DNA of 64,000 nt from Microcystis aeruginosa NIES-4325 (lineage in GTDB: Bacteria; Cyanobacteriota; Cyanobacteriia; Cyanobacteriales; Microcystaceae): NCBI RefSeq assembly GCF_008974145.1, contig NZ_BJKP01000013.1:49751-113750 (forward strand), in the 5' to 3' direction. Below are positions 36,109-44,949 of this stretch, piece by piece. How positions within the stretch are numbered: the stretch's first letter is position 1; every line of letters starts with the position of its first letter. Below the pieces are notes generated by a model that was not told where the DNA came from, did not search any database, and was given only the letters and a program-made list of their open reading frames with translations. The position numbers and the translations under genes were made by a program.

Positions 36109-36720
36109 ATGAACCAAGACAACGAGATTAGTCATTTACTAGACCTCATGCCTGCTTCGGGACGGATGATGACGCGCATTGTCAGCAAACCCGAAAGCAC
36201 CAAGGTAATCGAAACTAATTTTCCCCTGCCCTGGCAAAGAGGAGTCAGACCGATTCCAATTAATTTTGACCTCTGGCGGCAATTATCAAGATTCCAACGG
36301 GATTTAGTCTTGTTAAGGGCCGTCTGTGTTTTAACGGCAGTAAAATGGTTTAAACCCGATCTCGATCAAGTAATTGCTCTGGCTGGTATGATCGGTTTAA
36401 CCGTGGAAACCCTGCAAACCGATGCCGTCGGTATGGCAGTAGCGGGGGGGTTAACTGCCTTGGCAATTAACCGGATTTGGCGAGAAAAACGCAGCCCCCA
36501 ACGGGAATTAGACGCGGACGAAGCAGCCATAAAAGTGGCCGTTAGACGCGGTTATACGGAAACCGAGGCCGCCAAAAGTTTATTATCGGCTATTGAGACT
36601 ATAGCTGAAATTGAAGGGCGATCGAGTCTCAATTTTAACGAGTTATTGCGCTGTCAAAATCTGAAAAAATTAGCCAATCTCTCCTTTGTGGGTGTTCCCG
36701 ATCAGGTGAGACAATCTTAA
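36109..36720 (+). CDS. DUF3318 family protein
   Basis: A 203-residue cyanobacterial protein. It has an N-terminal LLDLMPASGRMMTRIVSKP block, a central hydrophobic pair of segments (about 100-125), and a C-terminal region with ELDADEAAIKVAVRRGYTETEAAKSLLSAIE. The latter resembles the zone around a metallopeptidase helix but lacks a clear HExxH. Function is unknown. ATG at 36109, followed after 108 bp by recQ. Confidence 0.8.
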   Translation: MNQDNEISHLLDLMPASGRMMTRIVSKPESTKVIETNFPLPWQRGVRPIPINFDLWRQLSRFQRDLVLLRAVCVLTAVKWFKPDLDQVIALAGMIGLTVETLQTDAVGMAVAGGLTALAINRIWREKRSPQRELDADEAAIKVAVRRGYTETEAAKSLLSAIETIAEIEGRSSLNFNELLRCQNLKKLANLSFVGVPDQVRQS

Positions 36721-36828
36721 AGTCAGTTGTTTTGGCTCTCAGTTTTCTTTTTACTGATTACCGAACACTGACTATTTAAATCCCTAACCTTAAAATAACT
36801 GCCATAAAAATATTTTTCTCCTTGCTCA

Positions 36829-38934
36829 ATGGCTGCAATTGACTCTTTAGAAAAAGCCTTAAAATATCACTTTGGCTACGATCAATTTCGATCGAATCAA
36901 CGCCAAATAATTGAGGCTGCCTTAAATAATCAGGATTTATTAGTAATTATGCCCACCGGAGGCGGTAAATCTCTCTGTTTTCAGCTACCTGCTTTAATCA
37001 AAAAAGGGGTGACGGTGGTGGTTTCTCCCCTAATTGCTTTAATGCAGGATCAAGTAACTGCTTTAGCTGATAATGGCATCGGGGCAACATTTCTCAATAG
37101 CACCTTAAACACTAAACAAGTCAGAGACAGAGAATCTTTAATCCTGCAAGGAAAAATTAAACTGTTATATGTCGCCCCAGAAAGATTATTATCGCCTAGT
37201 TTTTTAGATTTTTTAGCTGTTATTGATAATTACCTCGGTTTAGCCTGTTTAGCGGTGGATGAAGCTCACTGCGTCTCCGATTGGGGCCATGATTTTCGCC
37301 CTGAATATCGACAAATTAAACAAGTACGTCAACGCTTTCCCTCCGCACCAATTCTGGCTTTAACTGCCACCGCTACCCAACAGGTTAGGGAAGATATTAT
37401 TCAACAATTAGGATTGCGAGATACTTCCATTCATATTGCTAGTTTTAATCGTCCTAATCTTTATTATGAAGTTCAACCTAAAACCAGTAAATCTTATCAG
37501 CAATTGTATCAATATATTAAAGGACAAAAAGGAGCAGGAATAGTTTACTGTATCAGTCGCAAAACCGTCGATCAAGTTGCCGAACAGTTACAAAAAGATG
37601 GTATTAATGCCCTACCCTATCATGCCGGTATGGATGATCGGGAAAGAAGCGAAAATCAAACCCGTTTTATTCGGGATGATGTGCAGATTATGGTGGCGAC
37701 AATTGCCTTCGGTATGGGGATTAATAAACCGGATGTGCGCTTTGTCGTTCATTATGATTTACCCCGCAATTTAGAGGGATATTATCAAGAATCTGGCCGC
37801 GCCGGTAGGGACGGGGAACCAGCTAAATGTACCCTCTTTTTTAGCTTTGCCGATGCCAGAAAAATTGAGTATTTTATTAACCAAAAAACCGAGCAAAATG
37901 AACAACAGAAAGCACGTCAACAATTGCGACAGGTGTTAGATTATGCCGAAGGGACTGAATGTAGAAGATCGAGTGTACTAGGCTACTTTGGAGAAAGTTT
38001 TGCTGGTAACTGTGATAACTGTGATAACTGTCGGAATGGGAACAATTCTGAGGATTGGACAATCCAGGCACAAAAATTTTTATCCTGTGTGGCGCGGACG
38101 GGACAGAAATTCGGTATGATGCACATAATCAACGTACTCAGGGGAGGAAAAGGTGAAAGAATCACCCAATATCAACATCATTTATTATCCACCTATGGCA
38201 TCGGTAAAGATAAAACTGTGCAGGAGTGGAAACGTTTAAGTCGTTCCCTTGTCCAGCAAAATCTACTGGTAGAAACTGAAGACGATTTTAGAATCTTGAA
38301 ACTTAATCAACACAGTTGGGAAGTGATGCGGAAAGAACGTTCCGTGTTTATTGCCGTCCCCCAAAAAGCTAACGGTCAAATCTTGGGAGACGACAATCCC
38401 AATACGCTGGAAAGTGATTTATTATTCGATCGCTTGCGGCAATTGCGGAAGAAAATTGCCGATAGTCAAGGGATTCCTCCCTACGTTATTTTCCATGATT
38501 CTAGCCTGCGTTTGATGGCCGAATCAAAACCCCGTAGTTTAGAGCAGTTTCGTCAAATTTCTGGAGTAGTACAAAGCAAAGTTCAACAGTATGGGGATAT
38601 ATTTATAGCGGCAATTAATGATTTTTGTCAGGATAGTCTTCCCTCTACTCAATTCCTCACTCTCCAATACTATCAAGATGGTTTGACTGCGGAAGAAATC
38701 GCTCGCAAAAGAAGCTTAAAAGTCTCAACCATCTATGAACATTTAGCTAAATTGCTGGAAGCTGGTTACGAAATTGATATTAATCAGTTAGTTTCTAAGA
38801 ATAAACAGGAATATATTCGTTTAGCGATCAAAAAAGTGGGCGTTCAATCCCTGAAAACTCTCAAGGAAAATCTGGGAGATAATTATAGTTATGAGGAAAT
38901 TAAATTAGTTGTTGCTTGGCAAAGACGACTTTAA
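36829..38934 (+). CDS. recQ: ATP-dependent DNA helicase RecQ
   Basis: A 3'-5' helicase for recombination and fork repair, 701 aa. It shows Walker A MPTGGGKSLCF (about 44-54), DEAHCVSDWGHDFRPEY (about 143), motif VI ESGRAGRDG, the zinc-binding cysteines of RQC (ECRRSSVL plus CDNCDNC), a winged-helix region and a C-terminal HRDC-like domain (about 525-600), followed by a helix-turn-helix-like extension. It is longer than E. coli RecQ by about 90 residues at the C-terminus. Confidence 0.95.
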   Translation: MAAIDSLEKALKYHFGYDQFRSNQRQIIEAALNNQDLLVIMPTGGGKSLCFQLPALIKKGVTVVVSPLIALMQDQVTALADNGIGATFLNSTLNTKQVRDRESLILQGKIKLLYVAPERLLSPSFLDFLAVIDNYLGLACLAVDEAHCVSDWGHDFRPEYRQIKQVRQRFPSAPILALTATATQQVREDIIQQLGLRDTSIHIASFNRPNLYYEVQPKTSKSYQQLYQYIKGQKGAGIVYCISRKTVDQVAEQLQKDGINALPYHAGMDDRERSENQTRFIRDDVQIMVATIAFGMGINKPDVRFVVHYDLPRNLEGYYQESGRAGRDGEPAKCTLFFSFADARKIEYFINQKTEQNEQQKARQQLRQVLDYAEGTECRRSSVLGYFGESFAGNCDNCDNCRNGNNSEDWTIQAQKFLSCVARTGQKFGMMHIINVLRGGKGERITQYQHHLLSTYGIGKDKTVQEWKRLSRSLVQQNLLVETEDDFRILKLNQHSWEVMRKERSVFIAVPQKANGQILGDDNPNTLESDLLFDRLRQLRKKIADSQGIPPYVIFHDSSLRLMAESKPRSLEQFRQISGVVQSKVQQYGDIFIAAINDFCQDSLPSTQFLTLQYYQDGLTAEEIARKRSLKVSTIYEHLAKLLEAGYEIDINQLVSKNKQEYIRLAIKKVGVQSLKTLKENLGDNYSYEEIKLVVAWQRRL

Positions 38935-39020
38935 AAGCTATAGGAGATGGCGAATTATAAATTATGAATTATGAAGTGGGGAAGTGGGGAAGTAGGGGAG
39001 TTTTTTCAGTAAACAGTGAA

Positions 39021-39059
39021 CTGATAACTGATAACTGATAACTGATAACTGACAACTGA
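39021..39059 (+). repeat. CTGATAA heptamer tandem repeat
   Basis: Four head-to-tail CTGATAA units are followed by the degenerate CTGACAACTGA. Similar ACTGATA/CAGTNATCAGT strings occur at 8600-8620, 11725-11760, 11855-11886, 18679-18712 and 35655-35675, always between genes. This matches the short tandemly repeated heptamers known in cyanobacteria. Confidence 0.8.
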
Positions 39060-39071
39060 ATTAAGCAAACC

Positions 39072-39314
39072 CTATTTAGGGGACAAGCGTTCTTGTATTT
39101 TATTAATCGCCCAGCTGAAAATCGCCCCCGCAATTAAAATACTAATAGCAGGATTGAATAGGGGCAGCCAAAGACGCTGAAAAAGTTTAAACCCTAGGGG
39201 AATTCCTGTGGATTCACCGATAACAGCCACGGCAAACCAGAGAAAACCCGCTATCACTAAAAACACATCAAATATTAAGATTCTATTCAACCACTTGACA
39301 AATTGCTCTTTCAT
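39072..39314 (-). CDS. Small two-helix membrane protein
   Basis: 80 residues with TM segments at about 12-33 and 50-71 and basic ends. No family is recognised. It lies 59 bp upstream of the lnt stop region boundary on the opposite side (lnt ends at 39374) in the same orientation, so it would be the last gene of an lnt transcript. ATG at 39314. Confidence 0.6.
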   Translation of the reverse strand: MKEQFVKWLNRILIFDVFLVIAGFLWFAVAVIGESTGIPLGFKLFQRLWLPLFNPAISILIAGAIFSWAINKIQERLSPK

Positions 39315-39373
39315 TGCAGCAAAAACTTAGGTTATTTAACAGTTTATTTACGAAAAAGTATAGCACTGTCACC

Positions 39374-40900
39374 TTAATCCCAAGCTCTCCAGAGCCAAGC
39401 TAGTCCAGCAGTCATGATTAAAACTTTAGTTAACCAATCTCCCCAGCGCACATATAAAGTTCTCGTATCCCGTCGATAAATTGTTTCGCTATGGATTTGA
39501 TATTTATCCAAATCCGATAGCCAAAGGTGATTACCGTGGGGATCGACAAAAGCAGAATAACCTGTATTGGTGGCCCGGGCCATCCATCGATCGGTTTCGA
39601 TCGCTCGCATGGTATCCTGAGCATGGTGTTGAGCGGGCATGGCGTGGCTATAATGGGCGTTATTAGAAGCAGTAATAATAAATTCGCCTCCTCTGGCAGT
39701 TTGACGGCGAAAATGTTCGGAAAAAGCTGACTCGTAACAAATGCCCACAATTATTTTACCGAAAGGACTGTCAATAATTTGAGCGGGATCTCCCGGTATT
39801 AAGTGCGCTTGCAAGGGAGAAAGGCGATCAACAATTCCGCCCAAAATTTCCTGAAAAGGAACGTATTCGCCTAAAGGCACTAGAATTACTTTATCATACC
39901 GACTAATCACCTGTCCTTCGCCATCAATGGTCAAGAGACTATTGCTATAACCCTTGTCCACCTTGCCGAATGCACCTAACCAGATCGGCGTTTTTTTCGC
40001 TAAAATTGCCGAATAAATCGAGCTATTATTGACTAAGTTCTCCCAATAGTAGGGTAAGGCGGTTTCAGGAGTTAAGACGGCATCTACTCCTTGATCGGCG
40101 AGAATTTGATAACCAGAGGTGTAACCTTCGAGGGCCTTTTGAAATCCTAGGGGCGAAAGTTTGATCGTGTTGGGAATATTGCCCTGAATTACGCCAATTT
40201 TTATCCCTAAATCCCTTGACTTTTCGATCGGTTTATGGTATGTGTTCCATCCCCAGAGATGGAGGCTAAAACAAATAAGTAGGGGTAAAGATAGAAAAGC
40301 GAGATTTTGCCGCGATTGACGGATTAGGAGCAAGCTTTCGGCGATTAAACCATTAACTACCACAATTGCCGCCGTTACCGTCGTAAAACCCGATAATTTG
40401 CCCAATTGCAGAATCAATAAATTATGGGGACTTTGACTATAAGCAAGGGTAGTCCACCAGAGAGGGGATTGACTCCAGAGAGATTCTAACCCACACCAGA
40501 GAGCAGTGCCGATGAAAACCCGTAGGAGAGCATCCCGAAAAGATGACTGATTAACACTTTTGTTGACATAAAACATAACTAACGTCCAAGTTAGCACGAT
40601 CGCCGTTCCCCAAAAAGTGATAAACAACCAACAAAACAGGGCAATTAACAAACTAGCTAACCAGGGGACACCCATCCACGTCATCGGGTGAATTCCCGTG
40701 ATCCAGAATAAAGCGAGGCCATGGTAGGCAAAACCCCAGCCAAAACCGTATAAAAGCTGTTTTTTTAGGGATTTTTCCGCTAATCTCACAATAATCCACA
40801 GGGGGACGAGAGAAATCCAAGCGAGTAACCACCAAGAAACTGGCGCTACTGTTAACCCCATCCCCACACCGGCCAAAATTGCCCAGAGAAAACGCAACAT
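39374..40900 (-). CDS. lnt: Apolipoprotein N-acyltransferase
   Basis: A 508-residue inner-membrane enzyme that adds the third acyl chain to lipoproteins. N-terminal TM helices (about 1-220) are followed by a periplasmic nitrilase domain with the catalytic triad: Glu in LTPETALP (about 277), Lys in YDKVILVPLGEYVPF (about 335) and Cys in GICYES (about 386). A final TM helix is at about 490-505. The window contains likely substrates, such as the lipobox proteins at 22221 and 54376. Confidence 0.94.
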   Translation of the reverse strand: MLRFLWAILAGVGMGLTVAPVSWWLLAWISLVPLWIIVRLAEKSLKKQLLYGFGWGFAYHGLALFWITGIHPMTWMGVPWLASLLIALFCWLFITFWGTAIVLTWTLVMFYVNKSVNQSSFRDALLRVFIGTALWCGLESLWSQSPLWWTTLAYSQSPHNLLILQLGKLSGFTTVTAAIVVVNGLIAESLLLIRQSRQNLAFLSLPLLICFSLHLWGWNTYHKPIEKSRDLGIKIGVIQGNIPNTIKLSPLGFQKALEGYTSGYQILADQGVDAVLTPETALPYYWENLVNNSSIYSAILAKKTPIWLGAFGKVDKGYSNSLLTIDGEGQVISRYDKVILVPLGEYVPFQEILGGIVDRLSPLQAHLIPGDPAQIIDSPFGKIIVGICYESAFSEHFRRQTARGGEFIITASNNAHYSHAMPAQHHAQDTMRAIETDRWMARATNTGYSAFVDPHGNHLWLSDLDKYQIHSETIYRRDTRTLYVRWGDWLTKVLIMTAGLAWLWRAWD

Positions 40901-41126
40901 CTTTCACTCCAGTCAGGTTGAACTGGTCTGACCTACTAGATCTCAGAGTAGCCAGAGGGAAGACAAAAAACAAGAGAGACACAGAAGTTTTGGCTACATC
41001 TACAATAGAGCAGTTAACGAGTAAAAAAGCACCTCGATCAGATGCTATGGCAAGCTATAGACTCAGATAAACAAGGAGATGGGGAATGTCACCCTCACCC
41101 TAAAAGCCTAAACTCGGACTGAATAA

Positions 41127-41897
41127 ATGATTGAATACATGGATAATTTTAACCCCAAATTAACGGCTCTGGCTCTTGTCTTGAATGTTGGGGAAAATCT
41201 CGAAGATATTTTTGGGAAAATAGCTAGTATAAGTGCTCATCAATTGCGAGCGCAGCGCTGTTCAATCCTGTTAAGCTCTCCACAGGAATTAAAAGGGGAA
41301 ATTACCGATTATCTAGAAGTTTTTGCCCATTATGATGATCTATCACCTTTAGCCGATCAAGAAATAATTAAACTCGATCAAGCTATTGCCAGCACTATAG
41401 CGGCGACAGGGAAACCTTTACTAATTAAAGATATCACTCGATCGCCATTTGCCAGTACAGCCCGTTATCCCAAAAGATCAAATAATAATAGTTTTATATC
41501 CGTACCGATTATCCTAAACGAGCAGGTAATTGGAGTAATTAATCTCAGTTTTCCCCTAGATAAAAAACATTTTGAACCATTAGATTTAGAAATCTTGCAG
41601 TTATTCGCTCAACAGGCGGCCCAATCCCTGCAAATTTTTCATTTGCAAGGGATATTAAAATCTCGTTTTGTGACTATGGCAGTGACTAGAGAAATAGCAG
41701 AAATTCAGTCCGAACATTCGATCGCTGTCCATCCTTATCCCCCGAAATTAGCCAAAATTGTCGCTAAGGCTTTTTTTAAAGAATTAACTCAGGCCGGTTT
41801 TGGTACCCATCAAGTTATTGAGATTGCCAATGAGGTTTTGAATTTACTACAAAAGACTCTTAATAAACATAAAAATCGTCTGGAAGGAAAAGATTGA
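41127..41897 (+). CDS. GAF-domain protein
   Basis: A 256-residue soluble protein. The GAF fold spans about 20-170, with ISAHQLRAQRCSILLSS, the central PLLIKDITRSPFAS and SFISVPIILNEQVIGVINLS. The C-terminal 80 residues are helical and carry no recognisable output domain. No conserved bilin Cys is in the usual place, so it is probably not a phytochrome-type photoreceptor. The ligand is unknown. Confidence 0.82.
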   Translation: MIEYMDNFNPKLTALALVLNVGENLEDIFGKIASISAHQLRAQRCSILLSSPQELKGEITDYLEVFAHYDDLSPLADQEIIKLDQAIASTIAATGKPLLIKDITRSPFASTARYPKRSNNNSFISVPIILNEQVIGVINLSFPLDKKHFEPLDLEILQLFAQQAAQSLQIFHLQGILKSRFVTMAVTREIAEIQSEHSIAVHPYPPKLAKIVAKAFFKELTQAGFGTHQVIEIANEVLNLLQKTLNKHKNRLEGKD

Positions 41898-41978
41898 GCT
41901 ATAATCAAGGGTTAAAATCGACTAACTTGTCCCCCCCGTGCAGTCCCAAGGAGTAATTGAGATAGTTAACAGCTTAAT

Positions 41979-42365
41979 TTACTGATTGCCGCTGCCATCC
42001 TGCCGTCCTAATTCATAGACACCAGAGGCAACACAGGCGAGAATACCGACACTAATCGGCCAACTTTTTCCTAAACTAATCTCAATTAACCAATCGGAGA
42101 ACCCGCCGAGAATGAGAAAGGGAATAATACTAAAGATAGAGGCATAAAAAGCATTTTGGGATTCTCTTGCGACGCGAGTTTTTTCAAACTCCTCTAGGGA
42201 AGTATAGAGGAAACGCTCGGCAAAATTAAACCAGCGATAGAAAATTTCTATAAACCAATTTCGTACCCCAGCTAACCCCAAATATAATGCTAAAGACCAG
42301 AGACAGCTACCGGCAATAAAGGCCGGGGAAATATTGATAGTGAAGGGCAGAAAGTCGATTACCAT
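41979..42365 (-). CDS. Hypothetical membrane protein
   Basis: 128 residues from the ATG at 42365; a TTG at 42440 would extend it by 25 residues but is unlikely. It has hydrophobic segments at about 10-35 and 75-115 with an amphipathic linker FLYTSLEEFEKTRVARESQN. No family is recognised. It is divergent from the glycosyltransferase gene, with 79 bp between starts. Confidence 0.55.
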   Translation of the reverse strand: MVIDFLPFTINISPAFIAGSCLWSLALYLGLAGVRNWFIEIFYRWFNFAERFLYTSLEEFEKTRVARESQNAFYASIFSIIPFLILGGFSDWLIEISLGKSWPISVGILACVASGVYELGRQDGSGNQ

Positions 42366-42444
42366 AAATGAGAGCCACAGAAGTGGTAAATTTGAGCGAA
42401 CGGCTCGATCGATCTTAACAAGTCTTGGCCTTTGTACCAAAAAG

Positions 42445-43656
42445 ATGAAAATTCTTCAGATTGTTCCTTCGATTTCCCTTGTTTACGGTGGCCCCAGTCA
42501 AATGGTACTCGGTTTGTCAGCAGCCTTGGCGCAACTAGGCCAAGAGGTGACTATTATTACCACCGATTCCAATGGTGACACGGGACAAGCACCCCTAGAT
42601 GTGCCTTTAGGGGTCCCTGTTAGTCAAAATGGCTATCAAATCTATTTTTTTCGCTGTTCTCCCTTTCGGCGCTATAAATTTTCCATTGATCTGTTTACTT
42701 GGTTGGCTAATAGGGCAAAAGATTACGATATCGCCCATATTCACGCTTTATTCTCCCCTGTGAGCAGTATATCGGCTTCGATCGCTCGTTATCATCAACT
42801 GCCCTATATTCTCCGTCCCCTAGGCACCCTCGATCCGGCAGATTTGCAAAAAAAACGGCAACTTAAACAAATATATGCCAATTTTCTGGAAAAACCCAAT
42901 TTAGCGGCGGCGGCGGCAGTTCATTTTACCAGTCAGCAGGAGTGTCAAACTGCCGAAAGATTTAATATAACAACGAAAGATATTATCATCCCCCTAGGGG
43001 TAGATTTTTTTAACCCACAAGCTTTACCAGTAGCCGGTTTTGATCTTCCCGAAAATAAACCGATCATCCTCTATATGTCCCGTCTTGATCCGAAAAAAGG
43101 TCTAGATCTACTGCTGCCCAGTTTAGAAAGGTTGTTAGAAAAGGGACTAGATTTTCATTTTGTCTTAGCAGGAGGCAATCCCCAGAATCGAGACTATGAA
43201 AATCGGATTAAAAATCAGATCGAGCGGTCAATATTGGGCAAAAATACGACAATTACCGGATTTGTCACCGGAGAAGTCAAAAATAGCCTCCTCGCTAGGG
43301 CCGATTTATTTGTTTTACCTTCCTACTATGAAAATTTTGGCATCGCAGTGGCAGAAGCTATGGCTGCCGGAATTCCTGTGGTGATCTCGGATCGAGTGGA
43401 TCTGCATCCTGCGGTGGCAGCAGCGGCTGCGGGATGGGTGACAGCTTGTCAGCTTGAGGATTTAACTAATACTTTGGCAACGGCTATCACTAATCCTGAA
43501 ATTCGCCAGCAAAGGGGGAAAAATGCCAGGGATTTAGTCTTAAATCAATATAGTTGGTCGGCGATCGCCGACCAGATGCTAACTGTCTATCAAAATTTAG
43601 TCGGCACTATCGATCGTCCCCGACTTGATCGAAGTCACAGACGGATTAAAATTTAG
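42445..43656 (+). CDS. Glycosyltransferase family 4 protein
   Basis: 403 residues with two Rossmann-like domains. N-terminal KILQIVPSISLVYGGPSQMV opens the acceptor domain. The C-terminal donor domain has YMSRLDPKKGLDLLLPS and FVLPSYYENFGIAVAEAMAAG, with the ExxxxxE-type motif of GT4. It likely adds a sugar to a surface polysaccharide or glycolipid. The frame is open further upstream, but the ATG at 42445 gives the canonical GT4 start. Confidence 0.88.
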   Translation: MKILQIVPSISLVYGGPSQMVLGLSAALAQLGQEVTIITTDSNGDTGQAPLDVPLGVPVSQNGYQIYFFRCSPFRRYKFSIDLFTWLANRAKDYDIAHIHALFSPVSSISASIARYHQLPYILRPLGTLDPADLQKKRQLKQIYANFLEKPNLAAAAAVHFTSQQECQTAERFNITTKDIIIPLGVDFFNPQALPVAGFDLPENKPIILYMSRLDPKKGLDLLLPSLERLLEKGLDFHFVLAGGNPQNRDYENRIKNQIERSILGKNTTITGFVTGEVKNSLLARADLFVLPSYYENFGIAVAEAMAAGIPVVISDRVDLHPAVAAAAAGWVTACQLEDLTNTLATAITNPEIRQQRGKNARDLVLNQYSWSAIADQMLTVYQNLVGTIDRPRLDRSHRRIKI

Positions 43657-43736
43657 GCCATCAGGATAACCAGCACTAAAAATGCCAGTAGGGTTAAACC
43701 TGATTGCAGAAAGACGGGAAGCGCAAAAGAATTCAT
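43653..43736 (-). CDS. Very small single-span membrane protein (27 aa), candidate
   Basis: ATG (43734-43736) to TAA gives MNSFALPVF, then a leucine-rich helix LTLLAFLVLVILM. It overlaps the last bases of the convergent glycosyltransferase gene. The size and single helix resemble small thylakoid complex subunits, but I match it to none. GAGCG upstream is only a weak ribosome-binding site. Confidence 0.4.
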   Translation of the reverse strand: MNSFALPVFLQSGLTLLAFLVLVILMA

Positions 43737-43967
43737 AACAGTCGCTCACTTTCTAGGGATGGCTCTACCTCCACTATACGCTTTCATCTCCGCTCATTCC
43801 TCATATTTTCCTCCCCAATGTCATCATCCCATCATTTATTCATCCCATAGGAGCATTTTAATACAAACGTACGGAACTTAGTCACTCCCCACCCTGTTAA
43901 CTTAAGTTTCAGCGTCGTGATTATAATTAGGGAATGATAGAAATTCTTAGGCAATAGGATCACATCA

Positions 43968-44534
43968 GTGTTGATAAATCATCTTTTCTTCGGCGCTTTC
44001 CTACCCCTTGATACTCTCCTGTCCACCCAGGGGATTATGGTTATGCTTCTGGCCGCTTATGCCTTAGCCATGTGGATGTTTCTAACTAGCGCCCCAAAAG
44101 TTCATACAATCATGGTGACAGACTTGGAGACAGCCCGACAATTTTATGAAGGACTTTTAAATTTACCCACGGCCGATGTTCCCCTCCATTACTATTACAA
44201 TTATGAGCAGACGATGGGCAATAATATGATTGACCCATTTTATATGTCTAGTAATCCGGCTGTGACTACTGCCAACCCTTCTTTGGGAGATCAACCCCAG
44301 GGTTTATGGTATCAGTTAAAGAAAAATACCCAACTGCATATCGTTGCTGGAGCAACCTCGGGTTATAAGGATCGTCATCGTCACGTTTGTTTTGATCACG
44401 ATTGTTTAGAACAAATTCTGATGCGGGTGGAATCACGACGCTTAAAGTATAAAGTTCGTCGCAATAAACCTTTAAATTTTTTGGTCAAAGATAATGCCGA
44501 TCGCGTGATTGAAATGGCTGAAGTCTCGAATTAG
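43968..44534 (+). CDS. VOC/glyoxalase-like protein with N-terminal membrane segment
   Basis: 188 residues from a GTG at 43968, with AGGAT upstream; an ATG at 44037 is the alternative. A hydrophobic segment MVMLLAAYALAMWMFL (about 24-39) precedes a vicinal-oxygen-chelate domain starting KVHTIMVTDLETARQFYEGLLNL. Possible metal ligands are His in KVHTI and TQLHIV, and a late Glu. It is first of three closely spaced plus-strand genes with NfeD-like and flotillin products. Confidence 0.72.
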   Translation: MLINHLFFGAFLPLDTLLSTQGIMVMLLAAYALAMWMFLTSAPKVHTIMVTDLETARQFYEGLLNLPTADVPLHYYYNYEQTMGNNMIDPFYMSSNPAVTTANPSLGDQPQGLWYQLKKNTQLHIVAGATSGYKDRHRHVCFDHDCLEQILMRVESRRLKYKVRRNKPLNFLVKDNADRVIEMAEVSN

Positions 44535-44579
44535 TTAACAATTAGATTGGGGGCAACCATAACGGTAAATAACTCAACT

Positions 44580-44921
44580 ATGAATGCTCAACTGCTCACA
44601 ATCGTTTTAATTTCTTTAGGGGTAGGTATTGGTTTGGCTATTCTACTCCTAATTTTAGTCAAGTTAAGACGCTACAACCAACAGGTAAATAGTATCGTCG
44701 ATTATCACTCTCTCATCGGTTTAATCGGAGTTGTTCAAATCCCCTTCGATAAAAATAGTAAGGGGAAAGTACGAGTTAATGTCGGAGATAGTCTAATCGA
44801 TGTAGTAGCGATAACGGAAGGGGAAGAACAATTTAATGTCGGTGATAAAGCATTTATTCTCAATTTCCAGGACAATAAAGTTTTAGTGATTGCGGAAAAG
44901 TATATCAGAGGCGATTTTTAA
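44580..44921 (+). CDS. NfeD-like membrane protein
   Basis: 113 residues from the ATG at 44580; an in-frame TTG at 44547 is less likely. One TM helix (about 5-27) is followed by an OB-fold-like C-terminal domain with LIGLIGVVQIPF, GKVRVNVGDSLIDV and VGDKAFI. NfeD/YuaF proteins pair with SPFH-domain flotillins, and the next gene, 28 bp on, is a flotillin. Confidence 0.75.
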   Translation: MNAQLLTIVLISLGVGIGLAILLLILVKLRRYNQQVNSIVDYHSLIGLIGVVQIPFDKNSKGKVRVNVGDSLIDVVAITEGEEQFNVGDKAFILNFQDNKVLVIAEKYIRGDF

Positions 44922-44949
44922 TTTCTTCTAGACCAAAGGGTAACTAACT

